A stretch of 25,389 bases of DNA from Candidatus Sigynarchaeota archaeon (lineage in GTDB: Archaea; Asgardarchaeota; Lokiarchaeia; Sigynarchaeales; Sigynarchaeaceae), in assembly GCA_030587525.1 (NCBI GenBank), contig JAUQYW010000639.1, positions 1 through 25,389 of the forward strand. The letters run 5' to 3'. The notes beneath the pieces are model-generated. The model ran no database searches and was not told the origin of the DNA. It saw nothing but the letters and a program-made list of their open reading frames with translations. Below, piece by piece: positions 1 to 7,034 of the stretch; within the stretch, counting starts at the first letter, position 1, and every line of letters begins with the position of its first letter. The position numbers were made by a program, and so were the translations under genes.

Positions 1-261
1 CGAGCGACCATCTCGGCGTGCGAAATGCTGGGCCTGAACCCGTACGAGTTGGCCTCCGAGGGAAGGGCGATCATCGCCGTGCCAGCAGGCAAGGGCGAAG
101 CGCTCGTCGATACGTTGAAAGAGCTCCCGGAAAGCAGCGGTGCCGCGGTCATCGGGACGGCAAGGGAGGAGCGGCCGGGAAAGGTGCTCGTGAAAACGTC
201 GATCGGTGGAACGCGGATCTTGACGACGCCGCTCGGGGAGCCCATCCCCCGCGTGTGCTGA
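1..261 (+). CDS. hypE: Hydrogenase maturation factor HypE, C-terminal fragment
   Basis: The frame is open from the first base, so this is the 3' end of a gene starting upstream of the window; about 86 residues are visible. HypE dehydrates a thiocarbamate on its own C-terminal cysteine to thiocyanate, which supplies the CN ligands of the [NiFe]-hydrogenase active site. The visible part carries the family's C-terminal pattern: LGLNPYELASEG, then an AAVIGTA segment, then IGGTRIL, ending in PRVC with the modifiable Cys as the last residue. It is followed by 16 nt and then the tail of a convergent gene. It implies that the organism makes a [NiFe] hydrogenase. The family call is firm from the end motif; the N-terminal half cannot be assessed. 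Confidence 0.9.
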   Translation, partial: RATISACEMLGLNPYELASEGRAIIAVPAGKGEALVDTLKELPESSGAAVIGTAREERPGKVLVKTSIGGTRILTTPLGEPIPRVC

Positions 262-277
262 ACTGGGAATCCCCCGT

Positions 278-916
278 TCACGCGCCGTCCGGTATCAAGT
301 CCTTGCGATCCCACGTCGCGAGCGCGTCAGACCATGCCTCGGCGCTGAACTCGTCGGGCACGCGTATCTTTCCTTCTTGCTCGAGCTGGCGCAGCCGCAA
401 AGGAATCCACGAAAGGCGATTGATGATCTGGTTCGCTGCCAGGAACTCGACAGGAAAGTTTTCCCGCAAATACGCCTCGATCTCGGGCACGGTCTTGAAA
501 TTCTTGATCCCGGCGTAGACGGCGATGTGTTCCTCGATGTATGGGCACCCCGTGTCGAGAAAATATTCCTTGGTCGTCGCGTCGATGGTCTTGATGGCAA
601 TGGGATAAGCACGACACACCAGCGGCTTCTGGTCAAGCCCGAGCAATTCCTGGATCTGGCAGTAATGGTTGTCCGGCCGCATGAAATCGCAGGAAGGATA
701 CCTCTCCAGGTAGAGGCGGTATGCCCCGACGAGGATGATCTTGTTCAGCGTGTCGGGAAAGATGAGGTCCTCGATGACGGCAAATTTCGTCTTGTTTAAG
801 GCAATCGCTTGTTGTTCGAGGAACGCGACCTCTTCCGGGAAGAGCATGATCTTCTTTTCCTCCCCATCGCGAACGGCACAGCATGGCGTGCCGCAACCGT
901 TACACTCGAAGCGCAT
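278..916 (-). CDS. YkgJ-family cysteine-cluster protein
   Basis: This 212-aa soluble protein has the cysteine pattern of the YkgJ/UPF0153 (putative zinc- or iron-chelating) family. C5-x2-C8-x3-C12-C13 at the N-terminus is followed by C76, C86, a CRAYP motif at C101, and C124 in DTGCPYI. The family's biochemical role is unsettled; metal or Fe-S binding is inferred from the cysteines. The ATG at 916 sits about 28 nt from a TATA-like AATAAAAT on the minus strand (941-948), so the transcript is probably leaderless or nearly so, which supports this start. It converges on hypE with a 16-nt gap, so the two are not co-transcribed. No specific substrate can be named. Confidence 0.8.
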   Translation of the reverse strand: MRFECNGCGTPCCAVRDGEEKKIMLFPEEVAFLEQQAIALNKTKFAVIEDLIFPDTLNKIILVGAYRLYLERYPSCDFMRPDNHYCQIQELLGLDQKPLVCRAYPIAIKTIDATTKEYFLDTGCPYIEEHIAVYAGIKNFKTVPEIEAYLRENFPVEFLAANQIINRLSWIPLRLRQLEQEGKIRVPDEFSAEAWSDALATWDRKDLIPDGA

Positions 917-936
917 GAGCTTGATCGTGACCGGGA

Positions 937-950
937 TTGATTTTATTGTT
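937..950 (-). promoter_or_regulatory. TATA-type promoter of the YkgJ-family gene
   Basis: On the minus strand AACAATAAAATCAA is centred near 944. An archaeal start site about 25 nt downstream would fall at roughly 919, next to the ATG at 916. Position and composition are seen; activity is inferred. Confidence 0.4.
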
Positions 951-1004
951 GCTGTAATACTTAAAACGGAGAGATAAAATGATACACGCTTGGTGCGTTA
1001 AAGA

Positions 1005-1024
1005 TTAAAAAAAAAGGAAAACCG
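1005..1024 (-). terminator. T-tract terminator after the caspase operon
   Basis: A run of nine A on the plus strand (1007-1015) reads as T9 on the minus strand, beginning 12 nt after the stop codon at 1027. U-rich tracts are sufficient terminators in archaea. No strong hairpin is seen beside it. Confidence 0.5.
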
Positions 1025-1026
1025 CT

Positions 1027-2385
1027 TTAATCTCTTACCACGTAACCACAGAATGGACAGATGTTGATTTTACTCGATGTACCCATAAAATGATTGCGAC
1101 AGTTGATGCATGACAAGGACCGGGAATTGCTAGTGTTCGATCCGGCTTGGATAAATCGCGGTATAGTGAATTCCGGCTTGTCTTGGTCATTCGAGACAGG
1201 TGGTGATGTTGGCACCATTACCGGAGTGACACCTTGATCCGAAATGGGTTGCGATGGCTGCGGCGTCGGAAAAGCGATACCTTGATCGTGGATTTCTTGT
1301 GGCTGGCTATCCTTGATTTCCTCGGGATACACCATTATCTGGTCCAAGACGAGTAATTCGTCTTCTTGCCCGTGGTCCACTTCAGCCTTCGCCGTTGGAA
1401 GTGACACGCTCTTGTCAGTGGAGCTGGAATCCGAATCTTGAAAAACCTCTTGATGTAATGGCTGCCGTGATTCTGCATCCGCGCTTGGCTGCAATGATTC
1501 TACCCGCGCTTGAACTTGATTTTCATCCGGGGTTTGTCCTTGTTTCTCGCTACTATCAGGTTTCGATACCTCGCTATCCGTGTTGATTTCTTTCATCAGA
1601 TTGGCCTCGATCCAATCGATGGATTCTTGCTGCTTCTTGCTCGCCTCCATACCCGGCTCAGCTAAAGGTTTGGCGCGGTTGGGCTTCGATGTACTCAGCG
1701 GATCGGGCACGGGTAGGCCTTGAACTTGGACGGCAAGAGCATCTTGAACTTGGACAGCGGGAATACCTTGGATCGCTTCAAGTTCTGGAGAAACCCTCGT
1801 GCTGCTCGCCGATGCATTGGTAGATGAAGGACGATCAACCGTCCAAAGTTCCTGGCTTGCTGGTGGGCTTGGCACAAGCGTTGGCTCGGCCGACGGTAAA
1901 GCGGGCTGGTCTTCGCCGGCATTGGTTGCGGGGATACGTTCCGGAGCATTCGAGGGTGCCGTTGATGCAAGGGCTTGCTTAGCCGCCTCGATGTCTCGAG
2001 CCTCGGCGTCGTCGGGTATCGCCTTTGCCATGCGTTTAATGACAATCGATTGGAATATTCCCAGGATCAACCAAGCTAGAAAAATATACAATATCACGAA
2101 GCCAACGAGCCCCGCGCTTCTCTGTAGCAGCATAACCAACGGAGCCGGGGCAGGCAGCATGAGCACAGCTATTGGCGCGATGATGAAGGCCAGGATTGCC
2201 AAGCGTTTCATCCAAAGATATTCCTTGGGAACATGCTGGAAACACCAGATGCATAAATGATCGTGCTTCTTGTAACAAGTCACACAGATATCCATGGAGC
2301 ATTTCGCGCATTTCTTGATGAAAGCATCATCGTAAGAAGTCGTGTTGCATTCCATACATTTGTAAATCAAGGATGTATACGACAT
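1027..2385 (-). CDS. Membrane protein with N-terminal double zinc module and C-terminal zinc ribbon (caspase operon partner)
   Basis: This 452-aa protein fits no named family that I recognise. Residues 10-48 hold a dense metal-binding array: CxxC (10/13), CxxC (26/29), CxxC (34/37), H41, H43 and CxxC (45/48). The spacing suggests two interleaved zinc sites of the RING/FYVE or B-box kind. Two hydrophobic segments follow (about 63-84 and 90-112). Residues 115-420 are a long Ser/Pro/Gln/Glu-rich linker that is probably disordered and includes short near-repeats around QVQ. The C-terminus is a zinc ribbon with C426, C429, C443 and C446. Both zinc modules are likely cytosolic, joined by a TM hairpin. 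It starts 17 nt after the caspase gene's stop with a strong GAGGTGA ribosome-binding site, so the two genes form one operon and probably act together. A scaffold or adaptor role is inferred. Confidence 0.75.
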   Translation of the reverse strand: MSYTSLIYKCMECNTTSYDDAFIKKCAKCSMDICVTCYKKHDHLCIWCFQHVPKEYLWMKRLAILAFIIAPIAVLMLPAPAPLVMLLQRSAGLVGFVILYIFLAWLILGIFQSIVIKRMAKAIPDDAEARDIEAAKQALASTAPSNAPERIPATNAGEDQPALPSAEPTLVPSPPASQELWTVDRPSSTNASASSTRVSPELEAIQGIPAVQVQDALAVQVQGLPVPDPLSTSKPNRAKPLAEPGMEASKKQQESIDWIEANLMKEINTDSEVSKPDSSEKQGQTPDENQVQARVESLQPSADAESRQPLHQEVFQDSDSSSTDKSVSLPTAKAEVDHGQEDELLVLDQIMVYPEEIKDSQPQEIHDQGIAFPTPQPSQPISDQGVTPVMVPTSPPVSNDQDKPEFTIPRFIQAGSNTSNSRSLSCINCRNHFMGTSSKINICPFCGYVVRD

Positions 2386-2391
2386 ATTCGT

Positions 2392-2398
2392 TCACCTC
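2392..2398 (-). promoter_or_regulatory. Strong Shine-Dalgarno site of the zinc-ribbon membrane protein
   Basis: The minus strand reads GAGGTGA six bases before the ATG at 2385, inside the 17-nt gap after the protease gene. It closely matches the archaeal anti-SD complement and fixes this start. It also indicates translation from a shared transcript. Confidence 0.7.
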
Positions 2399-2402
2399 GT
2401 TT

Positions 2403-4880
2403 TCAGAATGGACTCATGTATCCACAGCTTATGCATCGCCCGCCGATCATGGGCGCCCCGCAGCGGATGCAATACTTGCTAGACTGAGCTTGGCGTGCAC
2501 GGGTTTGATCTTCCAGGATCTTTTGTTGCAGCTGCTTGACGAGCAATTGCTTGATAAACTCGCGTTGATATGGAGGCAGCGCATCAAGCTTACGCCGGAG
2601 ATCGTAAGGCAAGAATGATTCTATGTCCTGAACACCGGGCATAAATGCCGGGTACGAAGGCGTGGACCGGCTTTGAACGGGTGCGAAATCGAGCGACGAT
2701 GACGGGCTTTGATAGGTGCTCGGCACGTAGGTACTGCGTTGCTGTGGGGGGTATCGCTGGGTCCGCTCGGATTTCTGCAATGGCCGGCTCGTGGGTGGGG
2801 CTGGTCGCTTGATGTCCTTTTTAATGCGCTTGGACGTGATAACGACGAACAATGGCAGCGCAAATAACAATCCGAATGCGAAGTAGTGGTAAACCGGCGA
2901 GTTCAGGGCATTTCGCGGGTCGTTTCCGAGGCTTTGTTCAACGCCGTCCATGAAGAGGTCCCCATCCGTGTCCGTATTGTGGGGATTGGTATGCAAGATG
3001 TACTCGTCGTAGTCACTAAGAAAGTCATCGTCTGAATCAGGATCAGTGGGATCAGTGGTAAACACGTATTCTTGCACATCATTGAGGCGATCGTGATCAG
3101 TATCGATGCCTTGGTTTGAAACATAGGGATCAAGCCCGTAAATCGCTTCCCAATCATTCGGCAATCCATCATCGTCATAATCATAATCTGCATCGTTGAT
3201 AAGCGGATTAAGATTCGCATCGATTTCATTCCCATCGTTGATGCCATCAGCATCGCTATCGTTTGCCCAGGGGTTCATCCCTAGACTATACTCGACGGAA
3301 TCTCTTACGCCATCGTTGTCGGAATCGAGGGACGAGCTGAAAGTAGCACCCGCGAGGTTGAACGACCGATACGATGTTTCCAGGTTGGCATGGTACCGCG
3401 CGGTCAATCTTGCGACAACGGCGGAAACCGGGAAGCCAGGGTCTGCCAAGCTATAATTAGCATATTGTTCGGTGGTCGTGGTGAGCATTCCCATACAAAT
3501 CTCGGCGATCACGCACCTCTCGTTTGTCACATCATAGAGCGTGCAACTTAAATCCCCGTATCCAAGTCCATTGAGGAAATACGAGATATCAACTTCCCCT
3601 TGAGCATCGGAATTCAAGGTCACGATCTTCGCGTTGGTTTCCAGGATGGTGTCCCCCGTGATGTTGTCGAACTCGACGGGATGAAATGGCGAGTCCATAG
3701 CGGTCGATCGCGCGACGGCACTGTTGTACGTGGTGCCGAAAACCTCCTCAAACGATAAAACGCCATCGTCGTTGGAATCCCACGAGGTTTCCCAGGCATT
3801 TAAGAACGCGTTCGTGAACACGCCGTTCCTGCTAGCAGAATCATCTAATGAAAATTCATCGTTCATACACGCGGTCATCACATACCGGCCGGACGCTGAA
3901 ACATCAGATCCAACGCCGCCGCTGAAGCAGCTATCAAACACCCCGATAACAGTTCCTGGGATCGAATCGAAAAGAGTGTCCAGCGCGGTACCCGACATCC
4001 CTGTGGTCATACCATCATAAGGAATGATTTTATAGGGGGCAGTATACGTCAGGGATTCCACATAATCGACTTGAAATCCCCAATCCGTATATATATTGTC
4101 TGAATATAGGTTCACGTAAATATCATCCGTCGGAACCCAGTACGAAAAAATATTCGTATAGGTACCAGAGAAAACATCATAATAATGTGCTCGATCATAG
4201 TTATCGCCAACGAAGACTGCATCGTACCCGTATTCTGTTTCGATTCTGACGAAATGCACGCACATCATGGCAGCTCCAGGCACGCTTTTATGCCAATAGG
4301 AATCCATGTAATTGGAATACGGGTGTGATGACTGGACACTCCACGTCGTTATGACCGGGTTTCCCGCTGATCCGTGCCCGGAATAGAAGAAAAAGAAGTA
4401 GTCATTCGAATCCATATAACTTTCGATGGTTGATAACGCTGAATATATATTATCATATGTGGCCTCGTTATCTTTCAAGACCCAGACATGGTTATGACTG
4501 ACCCCAAACCGGTCCTCGATGAATGCCGAAACGTCGACTGCATCATCGTCGCAATAATTCAAATCATTGTCCGTCCCGGGATAATCGCTTATCCCGATAA
4601 CCAGTGCATAGGCATCGACGATGTCATCAGGTCCGGATGGAAAATCCGTGGCCTGCTTGAGCATGACCGTTTGAAATTTGCCCGGATCGTCGGCTTGCGT
4701 GTTTTTAGGTCCTATCTCGTCATATTTTGAGCCGTAGATCGCTCGATTCGTAGCCAAACAAGAACAAGTAATCGTTAAAATGACGAAAAACGAGAGTTTC
4801 AAGAGTTGTTTTCCAGTTAGCTTCAATTTTTTTCCCCTTTTTTCGGAAAATTGCCATAATTTGAGTGCTTCATCTTCCAT
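2403..4880 (-). CDS. Secreted membrane-anchored caspase-like protease with inserted CUB-like domain, calcium-binding repeats and zinc ribbon
   Basis: A clan CD cysteine protease (C14/metacaspase-like), numbered from the ATG at 4880. Residues 22-45 form a signal-peptide-like hydrophobic segment. The caspase core begins at DAYALVIGISDY (89-100). Catalytic His169 lies in FFYSGHGS and Cys318 in VIGVFDSCFSGG. Between them, residues 176-281 look like a CUB domain (PYSNYMDSYW, GYDAVFVGD, VNLYSDN, GFQVDYV). An EF-hand loop occupies 368-379 (D368, N370, D372, G373, E379). A beta-rich segment (about 415-512) and thrombospondin-3-like DxDxDG repeats (518-655) follow, then a TM helix (665-682), a basic stop-transfer stretch, a Pro/Ser/Gln linker, a helix (752-797) and a zinc ribbon (C804, C807, C816, C819). 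The protease is predicted outside and the ribbon inside. An in-frame TTG at 4826 after AAGGGG is probably the true start, giving a shorter and cleaner signal peptide. It is first in an operon with the gene at 1027-2385. Confidence 0.85.
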   Translation of the reverse strand: MEDEALKLWQFSEKRGKKLKLTGKQLLKLSFFVILTITCSCLATNRAIYGSKYDEIGPKNTQADDPGKFQTVMLKQATDFPSGPDDIVDAYALVIGISDYPGTDNDLNYCDDDAVDVSAFIEDRFGVSHNHVWVLKDNEATYDNIYSALSTIESYMDSNDYFFFFYSGHGSAGNPVITTWSVQSSHPYSNYMDSYWHKSVPGAAMMCVHFVRIETEYGYDAVFVGDNYDRAHYYDVFSGTYTNIFSYWVPTDDIYVNLYSDNIYTDWGFQVDYVESLTYTAPYKIIPYDGMTTGMSGTALDTLFDSIPGTVIGVFDSCFSGGVGSDVSASGRYVMTACMNDEFSLDDSASRNGVFTNAFLNAWETSWDSNDDGVLSFEEVFGTTYNSAVARSTAMDSPFHPVEFDNITGDTILETNAKIVTLNSDAQGEVDISYFLNGLGYGDLSCTLYDVTNERCVIAEICMGMLTTTTEQYANYSLADPGFPVSAVVARLTARYHANLETSYRSFNLAGATFSSSLDSDNDGVRDSVEYSLGMNPWANDSDADGINDGNEIDANLNPLINDADYDYDDDGLPNDWEAIYGLDPYVSNQGIDTDHDRLNDVQEYVFTTDPTDPDSDDDFLSDYDEYILHTNPHNTDTDGDLFMDGVEQSLGNDPRNALNSPVYHYFAFGLLFALPLFVVITSKRIKKDIKRPAPPTSRPLQKSERTQRYPPQQRSTYVPSTYQSPSSSLDFAPVQSRSTPSYPAFMPGVQDIESFLPYDLRRKLDALPPYQREFIKQLLVKQLQQKILEDQTRARQAQSSKYCIRCGAPMIGGRCISCGYMSPF

Positions 4881-4890
4881 CGCAAGGATC

Positions 4891-4898
4891 TATATAAA
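4891..4898 (-). promoter_or_regulatory. Candidate TATA box of the caspase operon
   Basis: The minus strand reads TTTATATA here, putting a start site near 4869. That is downstream of the ATG at 4880 and upstream of the TTG at 4826, which favours the TTG start. A second TATA-like ATTTAAAT at 4953-4960 would give a start site near 4931 and would still allow the ATG. Confidence 0.45.
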
Positions 4899-5465
4899 GA
4901 AAAATGAAATTGCATCGCTTCGCATTCCTTCGCTAAAACGACGCCAAATTGCTATTTAAATGCATATCGTATGGTTTTGGACGTGCCTCGAGACCCGGAG
5001 ATCCGCAACTGACCACTTTTGGATGATACGGATTCTTAGGTTGCAATGCCACATATTTTACTTGACGAGCTCCTCCTACGCGCGGGCTTGCCATCTCAAC
5101 CAGTTCCAATTCCTTCCCTCAAGAAACTCCCTCTCCTCAACAACTCCCTCAACAAGTCGCTTCTTTTTCTTGATGGCACGCGTAGGACCGGGCGATGAAT
5201 CCTTTTTCCTTTTTTCTTTAAAAAAATTAATGTTTCCGATATTTCCAGCAAAATTCTTAGGAAAAGCTTTATAGGGTCTGAAAAGAGATAAGTTCATCGA
5301 GCCAGATCCGGCCAATTCATCCCGTGTATAGCGTGGCAAGATTGACAACCGGGTGAAGAACTGGCACCCAGATTGTTCAAGAAAGCAATCAATGGATATC
5401 AAGTATCTGCGTTCGTGAGAGAAAAAAACATACAATACATTGATCAACATAAAATTGTATGACAA

Positions 5466-5480
5466 TCACGGGATCCGTGA
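5466..5480. promoter_or_regulatory. 15-bp palindrome upstream of the TFB TATA box, candidate operator
   Basis: TCACGG-GAT-CCGTGA has perfect 6-bp arms around a 3-bp centre and lies 26 bp before the TATA box at 5507. A site for a dimeric helix-turn-helix activator or repressor is a reasonable inference. No second copy was noticed in the window. Confidence 0.4.
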
Positions 5481-5496
5481 CACAAAACCTATACCA

Positions 5497-5516
5497 GCTA
5501 AAAGCAATATATACAC
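5497..5516 (+). promoter_or_regulatory. BRE/TATA promoter of the TFB gene
   Basis: A purine-rich AAAAGC element precedes AATATATACA (5507-5516). The expected start site is near 5536, giving a leader of about 20 nt that includes AAAGGT (5540-5545), a ribosome-binding site spaced correctly for the ATG at 5556. Confidence 0.6.
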
Positions 5517-5555
5517 AATTACTACAAAAAATTCGCAAGAAAGGTCTAAGCAAGA

Positions 5556-6461
5556 ATGAACGCACAGAATGTCACGCACGAAGCATTCACCGAGAGGAAA
5601 TCCATCAGTTCGGAGATAACTGCTTGCCCCGAATGTGGTGGCGTAAACTTGATTGAGGATATTCACAGGGGGGAGTTGATCTGCTCGATTTGCGGGACAG
5701 TCGTGGAAAACACGGCATTCGATTTTTCCCAAGAAAAACGCGCATTCACCGCCGAGGAAGTCGACAGTCGAAAGCACAACGGCAGCCCGATCTCTGCATT
5801 ATCGGACATCAGCTGGACCACGGTCATTAAGGCAACTGACAAGAACAGCAGCACCGAGCTGAAGCGCGCGGTCAAGTGGAATTCTCGATTGTCGTGGGAC
5901 AAGAAGAATTTTCTCATCGCGGTCAACGAAATCAAGCGCGTGTGCACGAACTTGTCATTGCCCCGAATTGTTGCTGAAACTGCTGCCACGCTCTACAAGA
6001 AGGTGCAGAAACTGAATGTCCTCCGGGGTCGCTCCATCAACGGCTTTGTCGGCGCTTGTGTCTATCTGGCTTGCCGTATGAGCAAGATCCCGCGATCGGT
6101 GAACGAGGTCTATGCCGAGATGCCGAACACGACGGATCGAGACATCCGCATCTGTTACCGGGTTCTTCTGAACGAGCTCTGCATCAAGGTGCCAAAAATC
6201 AACGCGGTCGCTCTCCTGCCGCGGTATGCGAGCTCGATCGGGATCTCGCAAGAATCGACCAGCCTCGCGGAAAAATTGCTGGCAACTTTCGAAAACGGTA
6301 TGAACACCGCGGGGAAGGACCCGAAAGGCATGATCGCTGCTGCGATTTACCTGGCTTGCAAGCAGCTGGGTGAAAATAAGGCACAAAAGCACATTGCCAT
6401 GGCATGCAGCATCACGGAGGTCACGCTCCGATCCCGCATCAAGGAATTCCAAGCTTCTTGA
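5556..6461 (+). CDS. tfb: Transcription initiation factor TFB (archaeal TFIIB), divergent paralogue
   Basis: TFB bridges the TBP-TATA complex and RNA polymerase. The 301-aa length is normal. The N-terminal zinc ribbon is intact (C24, C27, C43, C46; CPECGG and CSICGTVV). The B-reader/linker region has RAFTAEEVDSR and then ALSDISWTTVI, where most archaeal TFBs have a conserved DKGL-type segment, so this looks like a specialised paralogue. Two cyclin repeats follow (about 105-195 and 205-301). The first contains LRGRSINGFVGACVYLACR and the second GKDPKGMIAAAIYLACK, and a helix-turn-helix (SITEVTLRSRIKEF) ends the protein. It is transcribed alone from its own TATA promoter. The family is certain; the paralogue status is an inference from the altered linker. 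Confidence 0.95.
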   Translation: MNAQNVTHEAFTERKSISSEITACPECGGVNLIEDIHRGELICSICGTVVENTAFDFSQEKRAFTAEEVDSRKHNGSPISALSDISWTTVIKATDKNSSTELKRAVKWNSRLSWDKKNFLIAVNEIKRVCTNLSLPRIVAETAATLYKKVQKLNVLRGRSINGFVGACVYLACRMSKIPRSVNEVYAEMPNTTDRDIRICYRVLLNELCIKVPKINAVALLPRYASSIGISQESTSLAEKLLATFENGMNTAGKDPKGMIAAAIYLACKQLGENKAQKHIAMACSITEVTLRSRIKEFQAS

Positions 6462-6572
6462 ACTGATTCGTGTTTTTTATTGTGTTCTCATATAATTTTC
6501 TCATTTTCACGTGCATCGCCGGAAATATTAGCACATAATTGTAGTTCGCGCAATCCACGGCCATGCTAGGGC

Positions 6573-6600
6573 CACGAGAAACTCGTGATTTAAATCACCG
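6573..6600 (+). promoter_or_regulatory. Promoter of the small unknown gene: 15-bp palindrome abutting a TATA box
   Basis: CACGAG-AAA-CTCGTG (6573-6587) has perfect 6-bp arms and overlaps by one base the 10-bp palindromic TATA-like GATTTAAATC (6587-6596). The expected start site is about 6617, exactly the ATG of the next gene. A regulator bound to the palindrome would sit directly on the BRE/TFB site. Confidence 0.5.
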
Positions 6601-6616
6601 GCTGGTATGCAACACC

Positions 6617-6994
6617 ATGTCAAGCTCCCAGGCAAGAGACGGAATCGAGCGGGGTTTTGCTCGCGTGGCAATCAAGCCGACGACGATGGACGCGGTTACC
6701 GGGTGCACGGATGCGGGTGGAATCGTGTTTTGTCCCGAGGGTTCGTGTTTCATCCATTTAATCCGGTATCCACGGCAAGGAGTCTACGAGTACAAGGGTT
6801 GCACGTTCATTAACGAGGAAGTCCTTCCCGATGACTTTGCAGATCAAGAGTTCGTGGAATGTTACAAGAAGGAATTCGTTCCAAGTATCCCGCCAGCCAT
6901 CGAGGCCGAAATCATCACCACGATCATCGGTTTTGCTCCTCCCCGCCGGATCGATGCCAAGCCACGCGTCATCCTCGCCGCGATAGAAAATTAA
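6617..6994 (+). CDS. Small unknown protein, leaderless
   Basis: This 125-aa protein is not recognised. It is soluble, with no TM segment. Cysteines occur in VTGCTDAGG, VFCPEGSCF, YKGCTF and VECYKKE, spaced irregularly enough that a zinc site is possible but unproven. The C-terminal half has a hydrophobic IEAEIITTIIGFAPP stretch, then basic residues. The frame could start at an ATG at 6563, but that lies upstream of the TATA box at 6587-6596. The ATG at 6617 coincides with the predicted transcription start, so I chose it. It follows TFB on the same strand with its own promoter and converges on the deacetylase gene. No function is assigned. Confidence 0.6.
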   Translation: MSSSQARDGIERGFARVAIKPTTMDAVTGCTDAGGIVFCPEGSCFIHLIRYPRQGVYEYKGCTFINEEVLPDDFADQEFVECYKKEFVPSIPPAIEAEIITTIIGFAPPRRIDAKPRVILAAIEN

Positions 6995-7010
6995 CCCGAT
7001 CCCCGTCTCC

Positions 7011-7034
7011 TTTCTTCGATTTTTTATTTTTTTT
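7011..7034 (+). terminator. T-tract terminator between convergent genes
   Basis: A T-rich run with only one A inside it begins 15-20 nt after the stop at 6994 and overlaps the last codons of the convergent deacetylase gene. It should end plus-strand transcripts. Confidence 0.45.

Larger units (their letters stand above)
4881..5555. other. Divergent intergenic region between the caspase operon and TFB
   Basis: These 675 nt contain no convincing gene. They hold the caspase operon promoter, a pyrimidine-rich stretch at about 5095-5170 with repeated CTCCCTC and CTCAACA words, and an isolated TATA-like CTTTATAGG near 5267 on the plus strand after a purine-rich GGAAAAG. The TFB promoter region follows. 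The isolated TATA could start a small RNA, but I see no clear structure or tRNA-like fold downstream of it. Confidence 0.4.

Noticed and set aside
1720..1770. Tandem 24-bp-like repeat in the linker of the zinc-ribbon membrane protein
   Set aside because: Imperfect two-copy repeat encoding QVQ-containing residues of a low-complexity linker; not a separate DNA element.
2903..3253. 116-codon minus-strand frame overlapping the calcium-repeat region
   Set aside because: It is the shifted-frame shadow of the DxDxDG repeats; its Met/Ile/Thr bias comes from repeated GAT codons.
5076..5465. 129-codon minus-strand frame between the caspase operon and TFB
   Set aside because: TTG start, no family resemblance, low-complexity Lys/Glu C-terminus, and it runs across a likely promoter region of TFB.
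6563..6616. Longer start for the small unknown gene at the ATG at 6563
   Set aside because: This ATG lies upstream of the palindrome and TATA box; the ATG at 6617 matches the predicted start site.
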